Origin: Hirundichthys speculiger
Lineage: Eukaryota; Chordata; Actinopteri; Beloniformes; Exocoetidae
Reading direction: 5' to 3'
NCBI GenBank assembly: GCA_018398805.1
Contig: JAGFBZ010000713.1
Coordinates: forward strand, 124,001 to 188,000
Length of the DNA stretch: 64,000 nt
The stretch's first letter is position 1; the number at the start of each line of letters is the position of its first letter. This document shows, one piece after another, positions 1 through 12,052 of this stretch. The notes under the pieces were generated by a model that was not told the origin of the DNA, made no database searches, and worked only from the letters and a program-made list of their open reading frames with translations. The position numbers and the translations under genes were made by a program.

Positions 1-1587
1 GATGTAAAGGAAGATGCAACTTGATCAGAGCTAATGGAACAAGTTGCCACAATGCAGCCTCATTTAGAGACGGTCCAGCCCAGATGCCTCAGAGTCCAGA
101 GACGTCACCCGTTGCCACAGTAGACCTCATCCATGAGTTTCTGGTGAATAACAGTTCTTGATGTAGTGTCAACTGAGTGATCAGAGATCACAGCTGTTCA
201 GACAGCTTAGACTGAAATTCCTCTGGGTTCCTGGAGAAACATGGAAATCCCTCAGATCTTTCAAAGAGGACCTTTGATTTTTAACATCCCAATGATTTTC
301 TTACACATTTGTTCAAAAAGTGAACTGAAGGTATCCACGGTCAAGATACTGGACACCACATGGCCAGACTGTAGACCAGATCAGTTCATCAGTTAATTCT
401 TGATAATCATCCACATTGTAATTCAGTTCCTTCCAATTCATAATCCAATAATTTCCAATTCAGTTGAGTTCAAAATTTCATGCGATGCCTATTAATAAAA
501 GAACCAGATCCAGACTCAGGGACTGCTGCATTGAATTCAGTTGGCACCACCTGTAATCAAAGTCACATCCAAAGGAACCAGACTCAAAAGAATTCAGATT
601 AAGGCTCTGACACTAGTCAACCTAAAGGGTCTGAACTCCATGACTGAACAGAAGTTTTATAAAACAGAATCTACCTTAGGGTCTCCAAGGGCTAGAAACA
701 GTCCTGAATGTGTCATTTACTGGCTATTAGAAAAGCACATTGTGTTCTGTGTCGAAGAGGAAGGGCTTAAACCTTTAAAAGCAGCTGGCCAGGAATGAAG
801 GAATGAACTCACAACACCCCCCACCCCCCTCCACTTCAGTTTCTGTTTCTTTGACTCCTTGTCTTGGTCCCTTCAAGATGAGAACAGACAAGGCCAGGTG
901 GCAAAAATTAGAAAGCTGAGACGAGCTTTCAGAGCAAAAGAAACAGGTCACCAGAAAAATGCAGATGGAAGGATGCTGTTTGGTAACAAAGGCATGGATT
1001 CATGTTTCTGTCTTGAGTCAGGATGTTTCTCATTTTTATACCAATGAAAGAAAGCAAACTTTATGACCTGTTTTACATGAGAGTTAAAAGTCAGGTTTTG
1101 ATCAAAAATGACACCATAACAGTAGAGCTAGAGGCAAAGGAAATGTGATGTAAAATAACTGCACAGCTCAAGAGTGCCTCCTGGAGGTGCTTGGGACCAA
1201 TTACAACAACTTCAGTAACATCTGAATTAAAAAGCAGGAAATTCAAGAAAACTCTATGAAAAAAGTAAATCAAGGGGCTCAGTGTGCCTCGCCTGGGTCA
1301 GGATCACCGGGGCCCCACCCTGGAGTCGGGTCAGGGGGAGGGGCTCGTTCAAGAGGCAAAGCCTGAGCAACACCTGGCTGTAACTCCTACCGCTGGCAGA
1401 GCCTCAACCTCATCCAAAGGGAGGTGGGGGACATTGAGGAGAAATGGGGCATGTTCTTTGGCTCAGCTGTTGATGTGGCTGACCGGAGCTGTGGCTGCAA
1501 GGTCGTTTGTGCCTGTTGTTGGAGCAACCCCTGAACCCGGTGGTGGACACCTTAGGTGAGGGAGGCTGTCAAGCTAAAGAAAGGGCC
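1..1587. other. Unassigned non-coding stretch
   Basis: No gene, RNA or recognisable transposon could be supported here. Short open frames at 541-798, 859-1047 and 1284-1559 have no recognisable motif and are at the length expected by chance. Confidence 0.5.
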
Positions 1588-2130
1588 AATTCCAATTCCT
1601 CCCTTAACCCTCAATCTCAACCCTCGCTCCGTCTTCGCCCCTTAATCTTGGCCCTCCAAAGTAAGTGTCAGGGATATCTTGTGACTTAGAAATTGGACAC
1701 CCCTTGAGTGCAGTTATGTCTTCAGACTGTGGGGGGCGGCCTTATATCAAAGCTACATCCAGTCTGTCAAAAAAACGGCGACGACCAAGAAGAAGGAGAA
1801 GAAGACGTAGAAGAAGCATAAGATAATATAAATATATATAACGACGACAGTAAGATAGTTTCGTAACATTTATATCTTTATTAACTATGAAAATACGTAC
1901 ATTTGTACATCGCTTTTTTTGGCGCCATCCTTTTTGAAGACATCTTGGCAAAAATACGCAATGCCTTCAGGGTAGCCCTTACTTCCAAGAGTTAGCCCTC
2001 AAACTTGTCAGCCCTCAAACTTATCCCTCAACTTGACTTTCTAAGAATCGGGACAGCACTGGCACTTCATGGGAGCACGCATTTTTGAGATTGAGGGTTG
2101 AGATTGAGGGTTAAGGGAGGAACTGGAATT
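1588..2130. repeat. Inverted-repeat pair, probably a small DNA transposon
   Basis: A 38-base arm at 1588-1625 (containing cttaaccctcaatctcaa) recurs as its reverse complement at 2093-2130 with one mismatch. The 467 bp between the arms has no coding signal. The layout suggests a non-autonomous DNA element or internal inverted repeats of one. The exact ends and target duplication were not found. Confidence 0.5.
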
Positions 2131-2659
2131 CATCCAAAGAGTCCTACAAGGCTTGGTAATTCTGTCAGACTCCAGAGACAGCAGACGGGTACCGACAGGC
2201 CAAATGGGCTGCAGCCTCTGCAACTTCTGAGGCAAAAAATTCAGGTGTGGAAGAAGTTTGGTGAGGCCATGGAGAGTGACTTTCAATTTGCCCCAAGATG
2301 ATTCTGGCAAACTGTCAGGTGACTTAAAGGGGAAACCAGTGCTTAAAGAACACTGTGCACAATGAGGGTAGGGTGCTGTTGGCCTTTCAATCCCACCTAC
2401 AAAGAGGAAGCTGAGTCTGTGTTCTCTGAAGTGGACACACCTATTACCAGAGCTGAAATCAACTTTGTTTAAGCACAGAATAAGGTTTTGTTGTTCACCA
2501 ACAGCTGAGGTTTGCAGTGGCAATCATAACATACACTATATTGCCAAAAGTATTCGCTCTCTCATCCAAATGATCAGAATCAGGTGTTCCAGTCACTTCC
2601 ATGTCCACAGGTGTATAAAATTAAGCACCTAGGCATGCAGACTGTTTCTAGAAACATCT

Positions 2660-3590
2660 GTGAAAGAATGGGTCTCTCTCAGGAGCTCAGTGAATTCCAG
2701 GTGGAACTGTGATACGATGACACCTGTGAAACAAATCCAGTGGTGAAGTTTCCTCTCTCCTAAATATTCCACAGTCAACTGTCAACTGGATTATCAGGAA
2801 AGGGAAGTGTTTGGGAACGACAGCAACGCAGCCCTGAAGTGGTAGGACAGGTAAACTGAGGGCGCGGAGTCAGAGGATGATGAAGAACATAGTGAGAAGA
2901 GGTCACCAACTTTCTGCAGAGTCAATAACTACAGACCTCCAAACTTCATGTGACCTTCAGATTAGCTCAACAACAGAGCAGAGAGTTTCATGAATGGGTT
3001 TCCATGGTGGAGCAGCTGCATCCAAGCCAGACATCACCAAGAACAATGGAAAGCATCATGTAAAGCACGGCGCCAACGGACTCTAGAGCAGTGGAGGAAC
3101 GTTCATCACACTTCTCCATCTGGTGATCTGATGGAAGAGTCTGGGTTTGGTGGTTTCCAGGAGAACAGTACTGGTCTGACTGCATTGATCCAAGTGTAAA
3201 GTTTGGTGGAGGGGGGGTTATGGTGTGGGGTTGTTTTTCAGGAGCTGGGCTTGGCCCCTTAGTTCCAGTGAAAGGAACTCTGAATGCTTCAGCAGACCAA
3301 GACATTTTGGACAATTCCATGATCCCAACTTTGTGGGACCAGTTTGGAGCTGGTCCCTTCCTCTTCCAACATGACTGTGCACCAGTGCACAAAGCAAGGT
3401 CCATAAAGACATGGATGGAAGAGTCTGGGAGGATGAACTTGACTGGCCTGCACGGAGTCCTGACCTCAACCTGATAGAAGACCTTTGGGATGAATTAGAG
3501 CAGAGACTGAGTACCAGACCTTCTGGTCCAACATCAGTGTTTGACCTCACAAATGTTATTCTGGAAGAATGGCCATAAATCCCCATAAAC
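2660..3590 (+). pseudogene. Tc1-like transposase remnant
   Basis: The + strand shows transposase-like pieces in several frames. The clearest is 3190-3474, which contains the [12 protein letters not shown] segment and the HDCAPVHKA segment typical of the DDE catalytic domain of fish Tc1-like transposases. The upstream part (2990-3199) is in another frame. Frameshifts and stops throughout mean no transposase can be made. The family normally has about 340 residues and cuts and pastes DNA at TA sites. Confidence 0.8.
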
Positions 3591-3656
3591 ACACTCCTAA
3601 ACCTTCCAGAAGCATTTAAGCTGTTCTAGTGAAAAATGGTGGACCCACGTCATATC

Positions 3657-6139
3657 ACGAAAAACATTTTAGACCAGGTGTACTGCAACATCTCCAACGC
3701 CTACAAAGCCAGCCCTTTGCCTCATCTGGGTCTCTCCGACCATCTGTCCCTCTCCTTCATCCCTGCGTACAAACCACTGATCTGTAGACAAAAAACAGCT
3801 ACAAGGACAGTCAAAGTCTGGACTGAGGAAGCCACTTCAGCCCTGCAAGACTGCTTTGAGGTCACAGATTGGGGAGTTTTTGCAGAGGGGACAGACCTGA
3901 ATGGCCACACATCTGCAGTACTGGACTACATCAGCTTTTGTACTGAGAATGTGACAGAGAGCAAAACTGTTAAAGTGTTCCCCAACCAGAAACCGTGGCT
4001 CAATAGTGAAGTGAAGACCCTGCTCAAAGCACGTGACACTGCTTTTAGATCTGGGGATCCACAAAGCTACAAAGACGCACGGAAGAACCTGCGGAGAGGA
4101 ATTATAAAGGCCAAGCGCAGTTACCAGCAGCGCATCGAGGCCCACTTCAACAGCAACAACTCCAGAGGCATGTGGCAGGGGATTAAATTAAGACACTGAC
4201 TGGCTACAACGACAACACAACAGCCACAACCTCACCAGACAGCACCCTCCCAGACACACTGAACCAGTTCTTCGCTCGCTTCGACCGTCACAGCAGGAAC
4301 TCAGACACCCTCCCTGTTCCACCAACCAACAACGACCTGCTTCAGCTGCAGCCACATCAGGTCAGGGCCACCCTGCGCAGAGTCAACGTGAGGAAAGCAC
4401 CCGGCCCAGATGGTGTCCCCGGGCGTGTACTCAAGGCCTGCGCGGACCAGCTCGCAGAGGTATTCACCACCATCTTTAACCTCTCGCTTCTGCAGTCTGT
4501 GGTTCCTGCCTGCCTCAAATCAGCCACCATTGTTCCTATACCAAAGAGGAACACAGTGAACTGCCTGAATGACTACCGCCCAGTTGCTCTCACCCCCATC
4601 ATCACTAAATGTTTTGAGAGACTTATCCTCCCCTTCATCAGGTCTGCCATCCCTGCTGACCTCGACCAACATCAGTTTGCGTACAGAGCGAACAGGTCGA
4701 CAGAGGATGCTGTCATAACGGCTGCCCACACAGCCCTCACTCACCTGGACCAGAGCAACACCTACGTGGAGGATGCTGTTTTGTGGACTTCAGCTCAGCA
4801 TTTAATACAGTTATCCCCCAGAAACTGGTCTTGAAACTGAGCAACTTGGGCATCGGCAGTTCACTGTGTGCATGGTTATTGGACTTCCTCAGGAACAGAC
4901 CCCAGCGCGTCAGTCAGGATGGGAGATCGCACCTCTTCCACACTCATCCTGAATACTGGAACACCACAGGGGTGCGTCCTCAGCCCTCTCCTCTTCTCAC
5001 TCTTCACCCACGACTGCTCCCCCATCCACCCACAAAAACACCATCGTCAAGTTTGCGGACGACACCACCATTGTAGGACTGATTAAGAATAACAATGAGT
5101 CAGCCTACAGGGAGGAGGTCGAACACTTGACTGACTGGTGCGCCGACAACAACCTGGTCCTCAACACAGACAAAACCAAGGAAATCATTTTGGATTTCAG
5201 GAAATCCAAAAAGACGGTGCTCCCCACCCTTTCCATTAAAGGAGAGGAGGTTGAGAGGGTGGAGAGCTTCAAGTTCCTTGGAGTACATCTATCGGCTGAC
5301 CTCACCTGGGCTGTCCACACAACGTACCAGGTGAGGAAAGCCCATCAGCGTCTTTACTTCCTCAGGAAGCTGAAGCAGGCTCACCTCCCCCGCCCCCTGC
5401 TGGTTAATTTCTACAGGGCATCCATCGAGTCCATCCTGACCTACTGCTGTACAGTGTGGTTCACCAGCTGCACTGCCAAGGACAGGAAGGACCTGCAGCG
5501 GGTGGCGAGGACGGCGGAGACAATCATTGGGACCACACTTCCCCCCCTCAGAGACATTTACACTGGCCGACTGAAAAAGAAGGCCAGAAACATCAGCACA
5601 GATCCCTCACCACCCCGGTTTGGTTTATGCCCTATTCTGCCCCCTTCCCTCTGGAAAGAGATTCCGCTCTCTCAAAGCCAGAACTACAAGACTCATTAAC
5701 AGCTTCTTCCCCCAGGCCGTCAAAGCCATCACCCCCCACCCCCCACTCTAAGACTGACAATGGTCACACTGACGACCAAGTGCAATATCCCTTCCCCCCC
5801 AAAGACACCTACCTGCTGTAAATAATAAAAGATACCTGTATTTTTCATACCCATTTTATTTATACCTGCTGTAAATAATAACACTGATACCCGTATTTAT
5901 CATACCCATTTTATTTATCATAGCCATCTCCTTTTTTTTTATACCTTGTAAATATTTTATATTTTATATTTTATATTGTTTTCATATTGTTTATTGTGAT
6001 ATCGTGCTTTTGTGTTTTTTTCTTGTTTTTCTCTCCTGCTGCCATGTGGAGCTGCTAAACTGATTTTCACAGTTAATGTTGGTAACAATGTGAACAGTGA
6101 CAATAAAGGATTTGATTTGATGATTTGATTTATTGATTA
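3657..6139 (+). mobile_element. 5'-truncated non-LTR retrotransposon (L2/CR1-like LINE) nested in the Tc1 element
   Basis: Coding remnants run in the order endonuclease C-terminus (a GLSDH motif near 3725-3745) then reverse transcriptase. RT landmarks are [15 protein letters not shown] (4391-4435), a [18 protein letters not shown] segment (4783-4830), [11 protein letters not shown] (about 4960-4995) and the catalytic FADDT (about 5053-5067). At least four frameshifts (near 4190, 4775, 4935 and 5030) inactivate it. The 3' UTR holds two copies of a ~50-bp unit (5820-5925) and ends in short TTGAT-type repeats at 6110-6139, as L2-like elements do. The clade assignment is by memory of the family, not by search. 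Confidence 0.8.
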
Positions 6140-6212
6140 GGAATGGGATGAACTAAAGCTCATATGTGAGTCAAGGGAGGTGAGCGAATACTTTTGGCAA
6201 TATAGTGTATAT

Positions 6213-8146
6213 GGGGCCCTGGGCAAACCATGGCCCCCTCTGCTGTACCAATCAGTCATGAAGATACTGAAGATGACCTTCAATTAAGCTAGCTTTCTAT
6301 CAAAGGTGTAACAGTGGAACAAATATCGATGTCTTGCTGTGATCAGTAAACGTTGTTCTTACCTGCATATGTGTTGTCCAATTTGCCCTGAAGTTCATAC
6401 AATTTTGACACTTTTGGTTACATTATTTTGTGTATTTTGTCAGTGCTTCATCTGTTTTATGGATGGACATCCAACAGCACCTGCAATATTTGCTGTGAAA
6501 CAAGATTTGGTCAATTCTGCCACACATAAGAGGGGAAAACTTGGTCAGTCAAACCAATCAAAATCACACATTGGTGCTTGGGAGGAGATGATCATTTAAA
6601 GTCTATTCTGCAGGTAACTGGTATCCAGTGAAAGGATCTCATGTGCTCAGTTTTCCGGGTTCTTGTTAGAACTCTAGATTGAAGCTGTGTAATCAGTCAA
6701 AAAGCGTTACGGTACTCAAGTCTGCTGGAGATGAAGGCTGGATGAGTTTCTGTAAATCTGCTCTGGATATAAGATCTCTAACGCTTTATATTTGTTTGAG
6801 ATGATAAAAAAGCTGTTCTAGTTACAGTCTTGATGTGTCAGGAAAGAACTTATTGTCCTAAATTAATTGCTTTTTGTGAGGGTCTTAATATACTTGAAAA
6901 CTCACAACATTTTGCACAGACAATAGTTGTGCATGAAAGTACAGTGAAAATCCCCCGGGAAAATCAAAATCCGTGAACGGGAGCCAGAGCCCCCCGAGCC
7001 AAAATAATGTGTTTAAAATATGTTTAAAAACCGCAAAAAAGTATTGAGGCGCTGCAGCGAAACAAGACAAAGGCTCAACTGTGGTCTTTCTGTTACCTTC
7101 ACAGCCTCTGGTCTCTGAACCATAGTAAAGAAACAGCTGGTATTGTGCTATTTTTGGCTCATAATTAGCAGGTAATCTGGTCCAAAACAGATGAGTATGA
7201 ACACATAGAACCTGTAATATTCAGGAACGGTTGTAGCACCACCTATTGACAACAAGAAATGTCATGTTTTGTATTAGGCATCCCTGTTCCTAGTGGGATG
7301 AGCCGACACATTTCAAACTCGGTCTGTCAGTAGTTAAGACATTGAAGATGACTGACAGTGAAAACTAATTTTTTAACTAAGGGCATTGCCATGAGAGTAC
7401 AATGAAGTCTCCCCATTAAAGGAAAAGTTGTTCTAACTTGCACATGCTTTGTCCAATCTTACCCAAAATCAATACGTTTGATCATTCTTCCACTCTGAAC
7501 AAGTATAGGAAATATTAGATAATCTATTCAGAAGTTCACCACTCTATATTTTTCAAAATACGCAACCGTAACCAGTAATCATATTTCTGGCATTCTTTGT
7601 TTTACCAATATTTAAATCAGTGACCAAACTTAGCAGAAATCTCGCCGGATATGTCAGCATGATTGCATTTCACTCAGATCAGTACAACAATGCACATACA
7701 GAGGCATCTTTAAACTTTGGATGATAAACATATTTTTTATGAACCCTAATTTTTCAATCAGTCACCAAACTTAGTAGAGATGTAGGTGAATATGTCAACA
7801 TGATTTGTGATTATTTTCAGAATTCTTCAGTCAATGGTTGAATTTAAATAAACTTTCTTTCAACCACTTGTCAACTGTCAACTCTTTGAACATTATTTTT
7901 TCTCATCTAAAATATGAACAATATGTCAAAAGTTTAATGCTTAAAATATTAGAATATTACTGTATTTTTTTTCTAGAATTTAAAGACAAACTGATGATTT
8001 TTTATGAATATTTTTGAATATCAACCAAACCTTTATCTGTGAACTTCTTTGACAGGTGTCATATTATGTGAAGAGATGGGAGGTGGGGGGGTGATTCACT
8101 GTTGTTATAGATTGGTCTTTTGTGCCTTTTGTCTTGTGACAACATA
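6213..8146. other. Unassigned AT-rich stretch with diverged direct repeats
   Basis: No gene was recognised. A ~70-bp segment near 6785-6850 (tttgtttgagatgat, then agctg and tagt) recurs in the same orientation near 8465-8530, spanning the hAT element. Two diverged copies of a segment containing accaaacttag occur near 7622-7680 and 7760-7815. These look like old interspersed repeats. Confidence 0.4.
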
Positions 8147-8154
8147 TTCTAAAT

Positions 8155-8377
8155 CAGAGGTGTCAAACTGATCCATTAAAGGGTCGTGTGGCTGCAGGTG
8201 TTTGTTCCAACCAGCAGAAACACAGCTGACTTGTTTCATTCAATCAACTGAACTGGTTCAGACCTTCAGTGAAGACAACTAGTTGATTGACTAAAACAAA
8301 TCAGCTGTGTTTTCTGCATGGTTGGAACAAAAACCTGCAGCCACATGGCCCTTTCATGAATCAGTTTGACACCTGTG
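8155..8377. mobile_element. Short palindromic hAT-type MITE
   Basis: The 223-bp unit has terminal inverted repeats cagaggtgtcaaactgat and cacaggtgtcaaactgat (17 of 18 identical). It is flanked by a perfect 8-bp duplication, ttctaaat, at 8147-8154 and 8378-8385. The inverted similarity continues inward through the ctgcaggt block, so the transcript would fold into a long hairpin. An 8-bp target duplication with CA...TG ends is the hAT signature. It has no coding capacity. Confidence 0.88.
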
Positions 8378-8385
8378 TTCTAAAT

Positions 8386-9300
8386 AGATTTTAATGATTA
8401 TTTTTTTATTTAAAATCCCATCTGCTCAGATTAGCAGTGGTGTGAGCAGATCTTTGAGTCTTCATATTTGTTTGAGATGATTAAAAGCTGTGTTAGTCAC
8501 AGCCTTAATATGGCAGCTTAGAACTGGATTTAAGTTGGGCAGCAACTTTTGCTCTTTCCATTTTATTTGCAAATACAATAATTTCTATATTGTCTTTATT
8601 CCTGACTGGGAAGGCACAGGGCACCTGGGAGGTGGGGGCGCTTTATATACCTGAACTGTATATAAACTGAGTTTTTTTCTTCTGTCTGTGGCGTTGTTAC
8701 CAAACATAGTGAACAAATGTGAGTCTTCCATGGTTCCTCAAATAGGATGTGGAAAGTTTTACAAAGCAGCAAAGTTTCCAACAATGACCATCAATTATTT
8801 TACTGACTTAGAAGAAAATAAGGTAAATATTGAATCAAAAAAAAAAAACTTTTTCACCTAAATTTGCTTCATTATGATTTTTATGGTTATTATCAGCAGA
8901 TGCAACCCCGACGTCCAAAAAGATAAATAAATAAAACAGTACAGTGTGTTTTCATAAGTGGAAAGGAAGAGAAGGAGGAAAGTGTTTTAAACCAGTTTTC
9001 ATGGCTTCTTTTTGTCAGAGCTTTTCCAAAGTTTTGAAGTTTTACTTGGAAACAAGTTCGTGGTAGCAGCTGTTTGATGTTTCACAGACTGAACGATCAG
9101 TAATCAGCTGAAGTAAAACAAAAGCACGAAACATCCACTACAGAAGGAAAAAAAGGTCTTTTTGATTGTAATATTTTCTTTTTTGGCATCTCAAAGGAAG
9201 TTTGACAACAAAGATACCTTTTGTTTTCAAATCAGTCATTCCTCTTTTTTGTAAGAAGATATGTGTTGTCTGTTGAAAACACATTTTAATAATTTACTTT
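8386..9300. other. Intergenic DNA downstream of the first OR copy
   Basis: No gene or transposon with clear ends was found. The only structure is a set of short A/T runs, including 8840-8851. Confidence 0.4.
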
Positions 9301-9318
9301 TTGCTGCAGTTCAGGCCG

Positions 9319-10262
9319 TCATGTAGACAAAACCTTCCTGGAAGGGAGGAGTCTTGACAGATATGTTTTGATCTCTTTTGACTGAAGGCCATAAATGATG
9401 GGATTGAGGCTGCCAGGGATGACGTGAAACAAAATAGCGCAAAGTTTTTTCTGCTCTGCAAACCGGGGGAAACGGTGAAACGCTATGCCAACCTTTCCAG
9501 AAGTGAACATAACTATATAGACGACGAGATGAGTGCTGCAGGTCTTCAAGGCTTTACTGTTTAAAGATTTGCTCTTACTGGTCAGACAGACCACTGTGAT
9601 CTTAGTGTAGGTGATGACCATGCTGCCTACAGAAGCTACAGACAAAACCACGGTGAACGTGATGCCGTAGATGTTGTTGATGACCACACTCTCACATGAC
9701 AGCTTGAACAAAGAGGCGTTGTCACAATACACATTAGCAATTATAGTCCTGCATCGGGTCAGCCGTACGCTCAGACCGAGCAGAATCCCGACTAAAACGA
9801 AGGCCACTCCCCAGGCTGAAACCGTCAGCTTCACCAACATCTTATTGGTCATTATTGCAGAGTAACGCAGAGGACTACAGATGGCCACGTATCTGTCGAA
9901 GGCCATGATCATGAGCAGCGTCTGTGCAGTGGTGGCAAACATGTGAGAGATGAACGCCTGAACCACACACTCGTAGTAGCTGATGAGCTGGACGGAGCCG
10001 TGCAGGAGAATACCTGCCAGCAGACGAGGAACCATGATGGAGTTACCAAGAATGTCATTAAAGGCCAGGTTACAGAAGAGCAGGTACATGGGCTGATGGA
10101 GGCTCCTGTCAATGAAAACCAGCACTATGATGCCGCCGTTGGCTACGATGATAAACAGGTAGCAGAAGAGGAAGAGACAAAAAAGATGGAGGACGTGGAA
10201 GCCTCTGAGACCTTCAGCCCCTCCAGCTGGAGGGTGAAGCTGTTGAAGGTGTAGTTTTCCAT
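9319..10262 (-). pseudogene. Odorant receptor pseudogene, frameshifted near the N-terminus
   Basis: This copy would encode a seven-transmembrane olfactory GPCR. Transmembrane landmarks are all present: LHQPMYLLFCNLAFND, MAFDRYVAICSPLRY, KALKTCSTHLVVY and LNPIIYGLQ. The expected start is the ATG at 10260-10262, four bases after a splice acceptor (tttcag, gttg, atg), and it begins MENYTFNSF with an N-glycosylation sequon. Relative to the copy at 14126 there are two extra bases at 10177-10178 (+ strand ac), which shift the frame after about 28 codons. An open frame from an ATG at 10287 reads through the acceptor and gives a non-OR N-terminus, so I treat this as a pseudogene. A translated variant with an altered N-terminus cannot be excluded. 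Confidence 0.8.
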
Positions 10263-11039
10263 CAACCTGAAATACAACAAATAACATGAAGCAATGTAGT
10301 TTTTTTCATTAGTCGTTTTTAAATCACTAAAAATACAATTCTAACAATGATCAATTACATTTGTGCAAGAAAAAGTGAAATCTTTCAAACTAAATGCCAG
10401 CTGTTTTTGGTAAAATTCTTTTCAGAAGCATTCAAACACTTAGATATTTAGAGTAGTTAAAAGTTACCTGTTTGTTCTTTGTTCTTCATCTCACGTTGAC
10501 CCAATCACTACCAACTCTGCTGGTAACAGACCACTACCTCTATCTTTTTGTAATCATTTGAGAGGGGAAGTTACAACGTCACCTCTGGCTTGTGTCCATA
10601 GAAATGGTCAACAGGGAACAACACTAAAACTTTACTTTATCCAATTAATTTCTAAAAGTTGGAGCCACTTCACATGTTTGTGATTCATAATGTGATTATC
10701 TGGTGAGGTGTTTGTTTGGATTAGATCAGTGGCTCCGCAAACTGTGGTACGCATACCACAGTTTGCGGAGGAACAGTCATGACTCTACATTCTTTCCACA
10801 TTTTCACTTTTAAAAAATCTGAAACATACAATGCATTATAAATACAACATTTTTTAAACAAAATGTGTAGCTTGAGATAATTAAAATTGTGTCTTATAAA
10901 AAATATTTGTTGCATATTCAGTTGCAGTGCAGATGTAACAACTTTTGAGTGTGTTTATTTTCTCTGTATGAGAGTAGGAGAATGTGAGAATTGTTGGACA
11001 GAGTTGTAAATTGTAAAGTAACAATTTCAGGTAATAAAT

Positions 11040-11500
11040 AACCACAATAAGGAACTAGAAAAGCACTCGGAGAGCACAGACTTCCGCCAAGCGCTACAAT
11101 TCTCCCATATAGCGATCTACAGATTGCGATAAAATCCACATTCTGGATCAGATCCAGATCTGATAGAGGTTCCCATCCCTGACCAATCCCTGAGTCAAAT
11201 TTCATGAGTTTTGGGTAACAATTAACAGAGATATTGAGAAACAAAATTTTCGGCCCCACTGAACCACTAACCCTAACCCTAACCCTAACCCTAACCCATG
11301 TTATCAAAAATTTGAAAGTGATCCAGAATCCAGGATTTCTTCTGGATCACAGCCAAAATGAAATCATTTTTTCCTTTTCACATTTCTGACAACTCCTGAA
11401 AATTTCATCAGAATCCATCCATAACTTTTTGAGTTATCTTGAACACAGACAGACAGATAAACACCGGCAAAAACATGACCTCCTTGGCGGAGGTAGTAAA
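11040..11500. repeat. Interspersed repeat inside the hAT element (RTE/Expander-like?)
   Basis: The segment starts with a gcactcggagagcacagac block and ends with cctccttggcggaggt, a tail I associate with RTE-type fish LINEs. The ccgccaag at 11086 and its complement near 11486 form a short inverted pair. No open frame survives. The family name is a guess; the two landmark motifs are seen directly. Confidence 0.4.
11268..11297 (+). repeat. Telomere-like (CCCTAA)n tract
   Basis: About five uninterrupted copies of the vertebrate telomere hexamer sit inside the interspersed repeat. With OR genes and transposons on both sides this is an interstitial tract and not a chromosome end. Confidence 0.85.
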
Positions 11501-11642
11501 CATCTCTCCTGTGTGTTTAAAGCTAATTGAGAAGGCATATATGGCTATATTTTAAAAGTGGTCATCATGGTGGTACTCAGAGAGCTGAACAGTTTCTCAG
11601 GTGGTACGCAGTATTAATAGTTTGAGAACCACTGGATTAAAT

Positions 11643-12018
11643 AATTGCCTTGTCCTTAAATCTCCACTTCATAGAGGTAGACAGGTTCACATGGCTAAAT
11701 GTACCTGGGAGCGACGCTGCAGGAAACTCCCCCTATAGGGTCTCCCAAAACAAACTGGTCCTACATACAGGCCAGAGTAAGAGAGAATCAAATGTACTCA
11801 TATACAAGGGTGCAGATGGCACTGGGGACGGGGGGACATGTCCTCCCCAGATTTATATTGATTTCTATCATAAAACATGCAGAAGACATTAAGTTTTGGA
11901 GAGTCATTAACATACCAGACAAATAACAAGTTGATCATGTAAGGCGAGTGTTAACTAGAGAGGCCTTTGACTACCGATGTTAATTTAGTTAGAAAACTCA
12001 CAATTCTAATGACAGCCC

Positions 12019-12052
<34 letters not shown>

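Larger units (their letters stand above)
2534..6207 (+). mobile_element. Tc1/mariner-like transposon, split by a LINE
   Basis: A perfect 26-base terminal inverted repeat lies at 2534-2559 and 6182-6207, starting cactatattgccaaaag. Both ends are flanked by TA (2532-2533 and 6208-6209), the expected Tc1/mariner target duplication. The left part carries decayed transposase sequence. A LINE fills roughly 3657-6139, after which the last ~70 bp of the Tc1 element resume. Because the termini are still identical, the Tc1 copy may be fairly young, or the ends may simply be short and conserved by chance. Confidence 0.85.
10727..11634. mobile_element. hAT-like element with nested repeat
   Basis: The left end cagtggctccgcaaactgtg and the reverse complement of the right end, cagtggttctcaaactat, match as terminal inverted repeats. 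Flanks are gattagat (10719-10726) and gattaaat (11635-11642), an 8-bp duplication with one mismatch. The motif gtggtacgca occurs near both ends. No transposase was found. The left end contains a perfect hairpin (10733-10770). Confidence 0.75.

Noticed and set aside
9319..10287. 322-codon OR reading from ATG at 10287
   Set aside because: The first ~37 residues come from the wrong frame and run through a splice acceptor. The 2-base insertion makes it a pseudogene.
11268..11297. Telomere
   Set aside because: Only about five hexamers inside an interspersed repeat, with genes on both sides.
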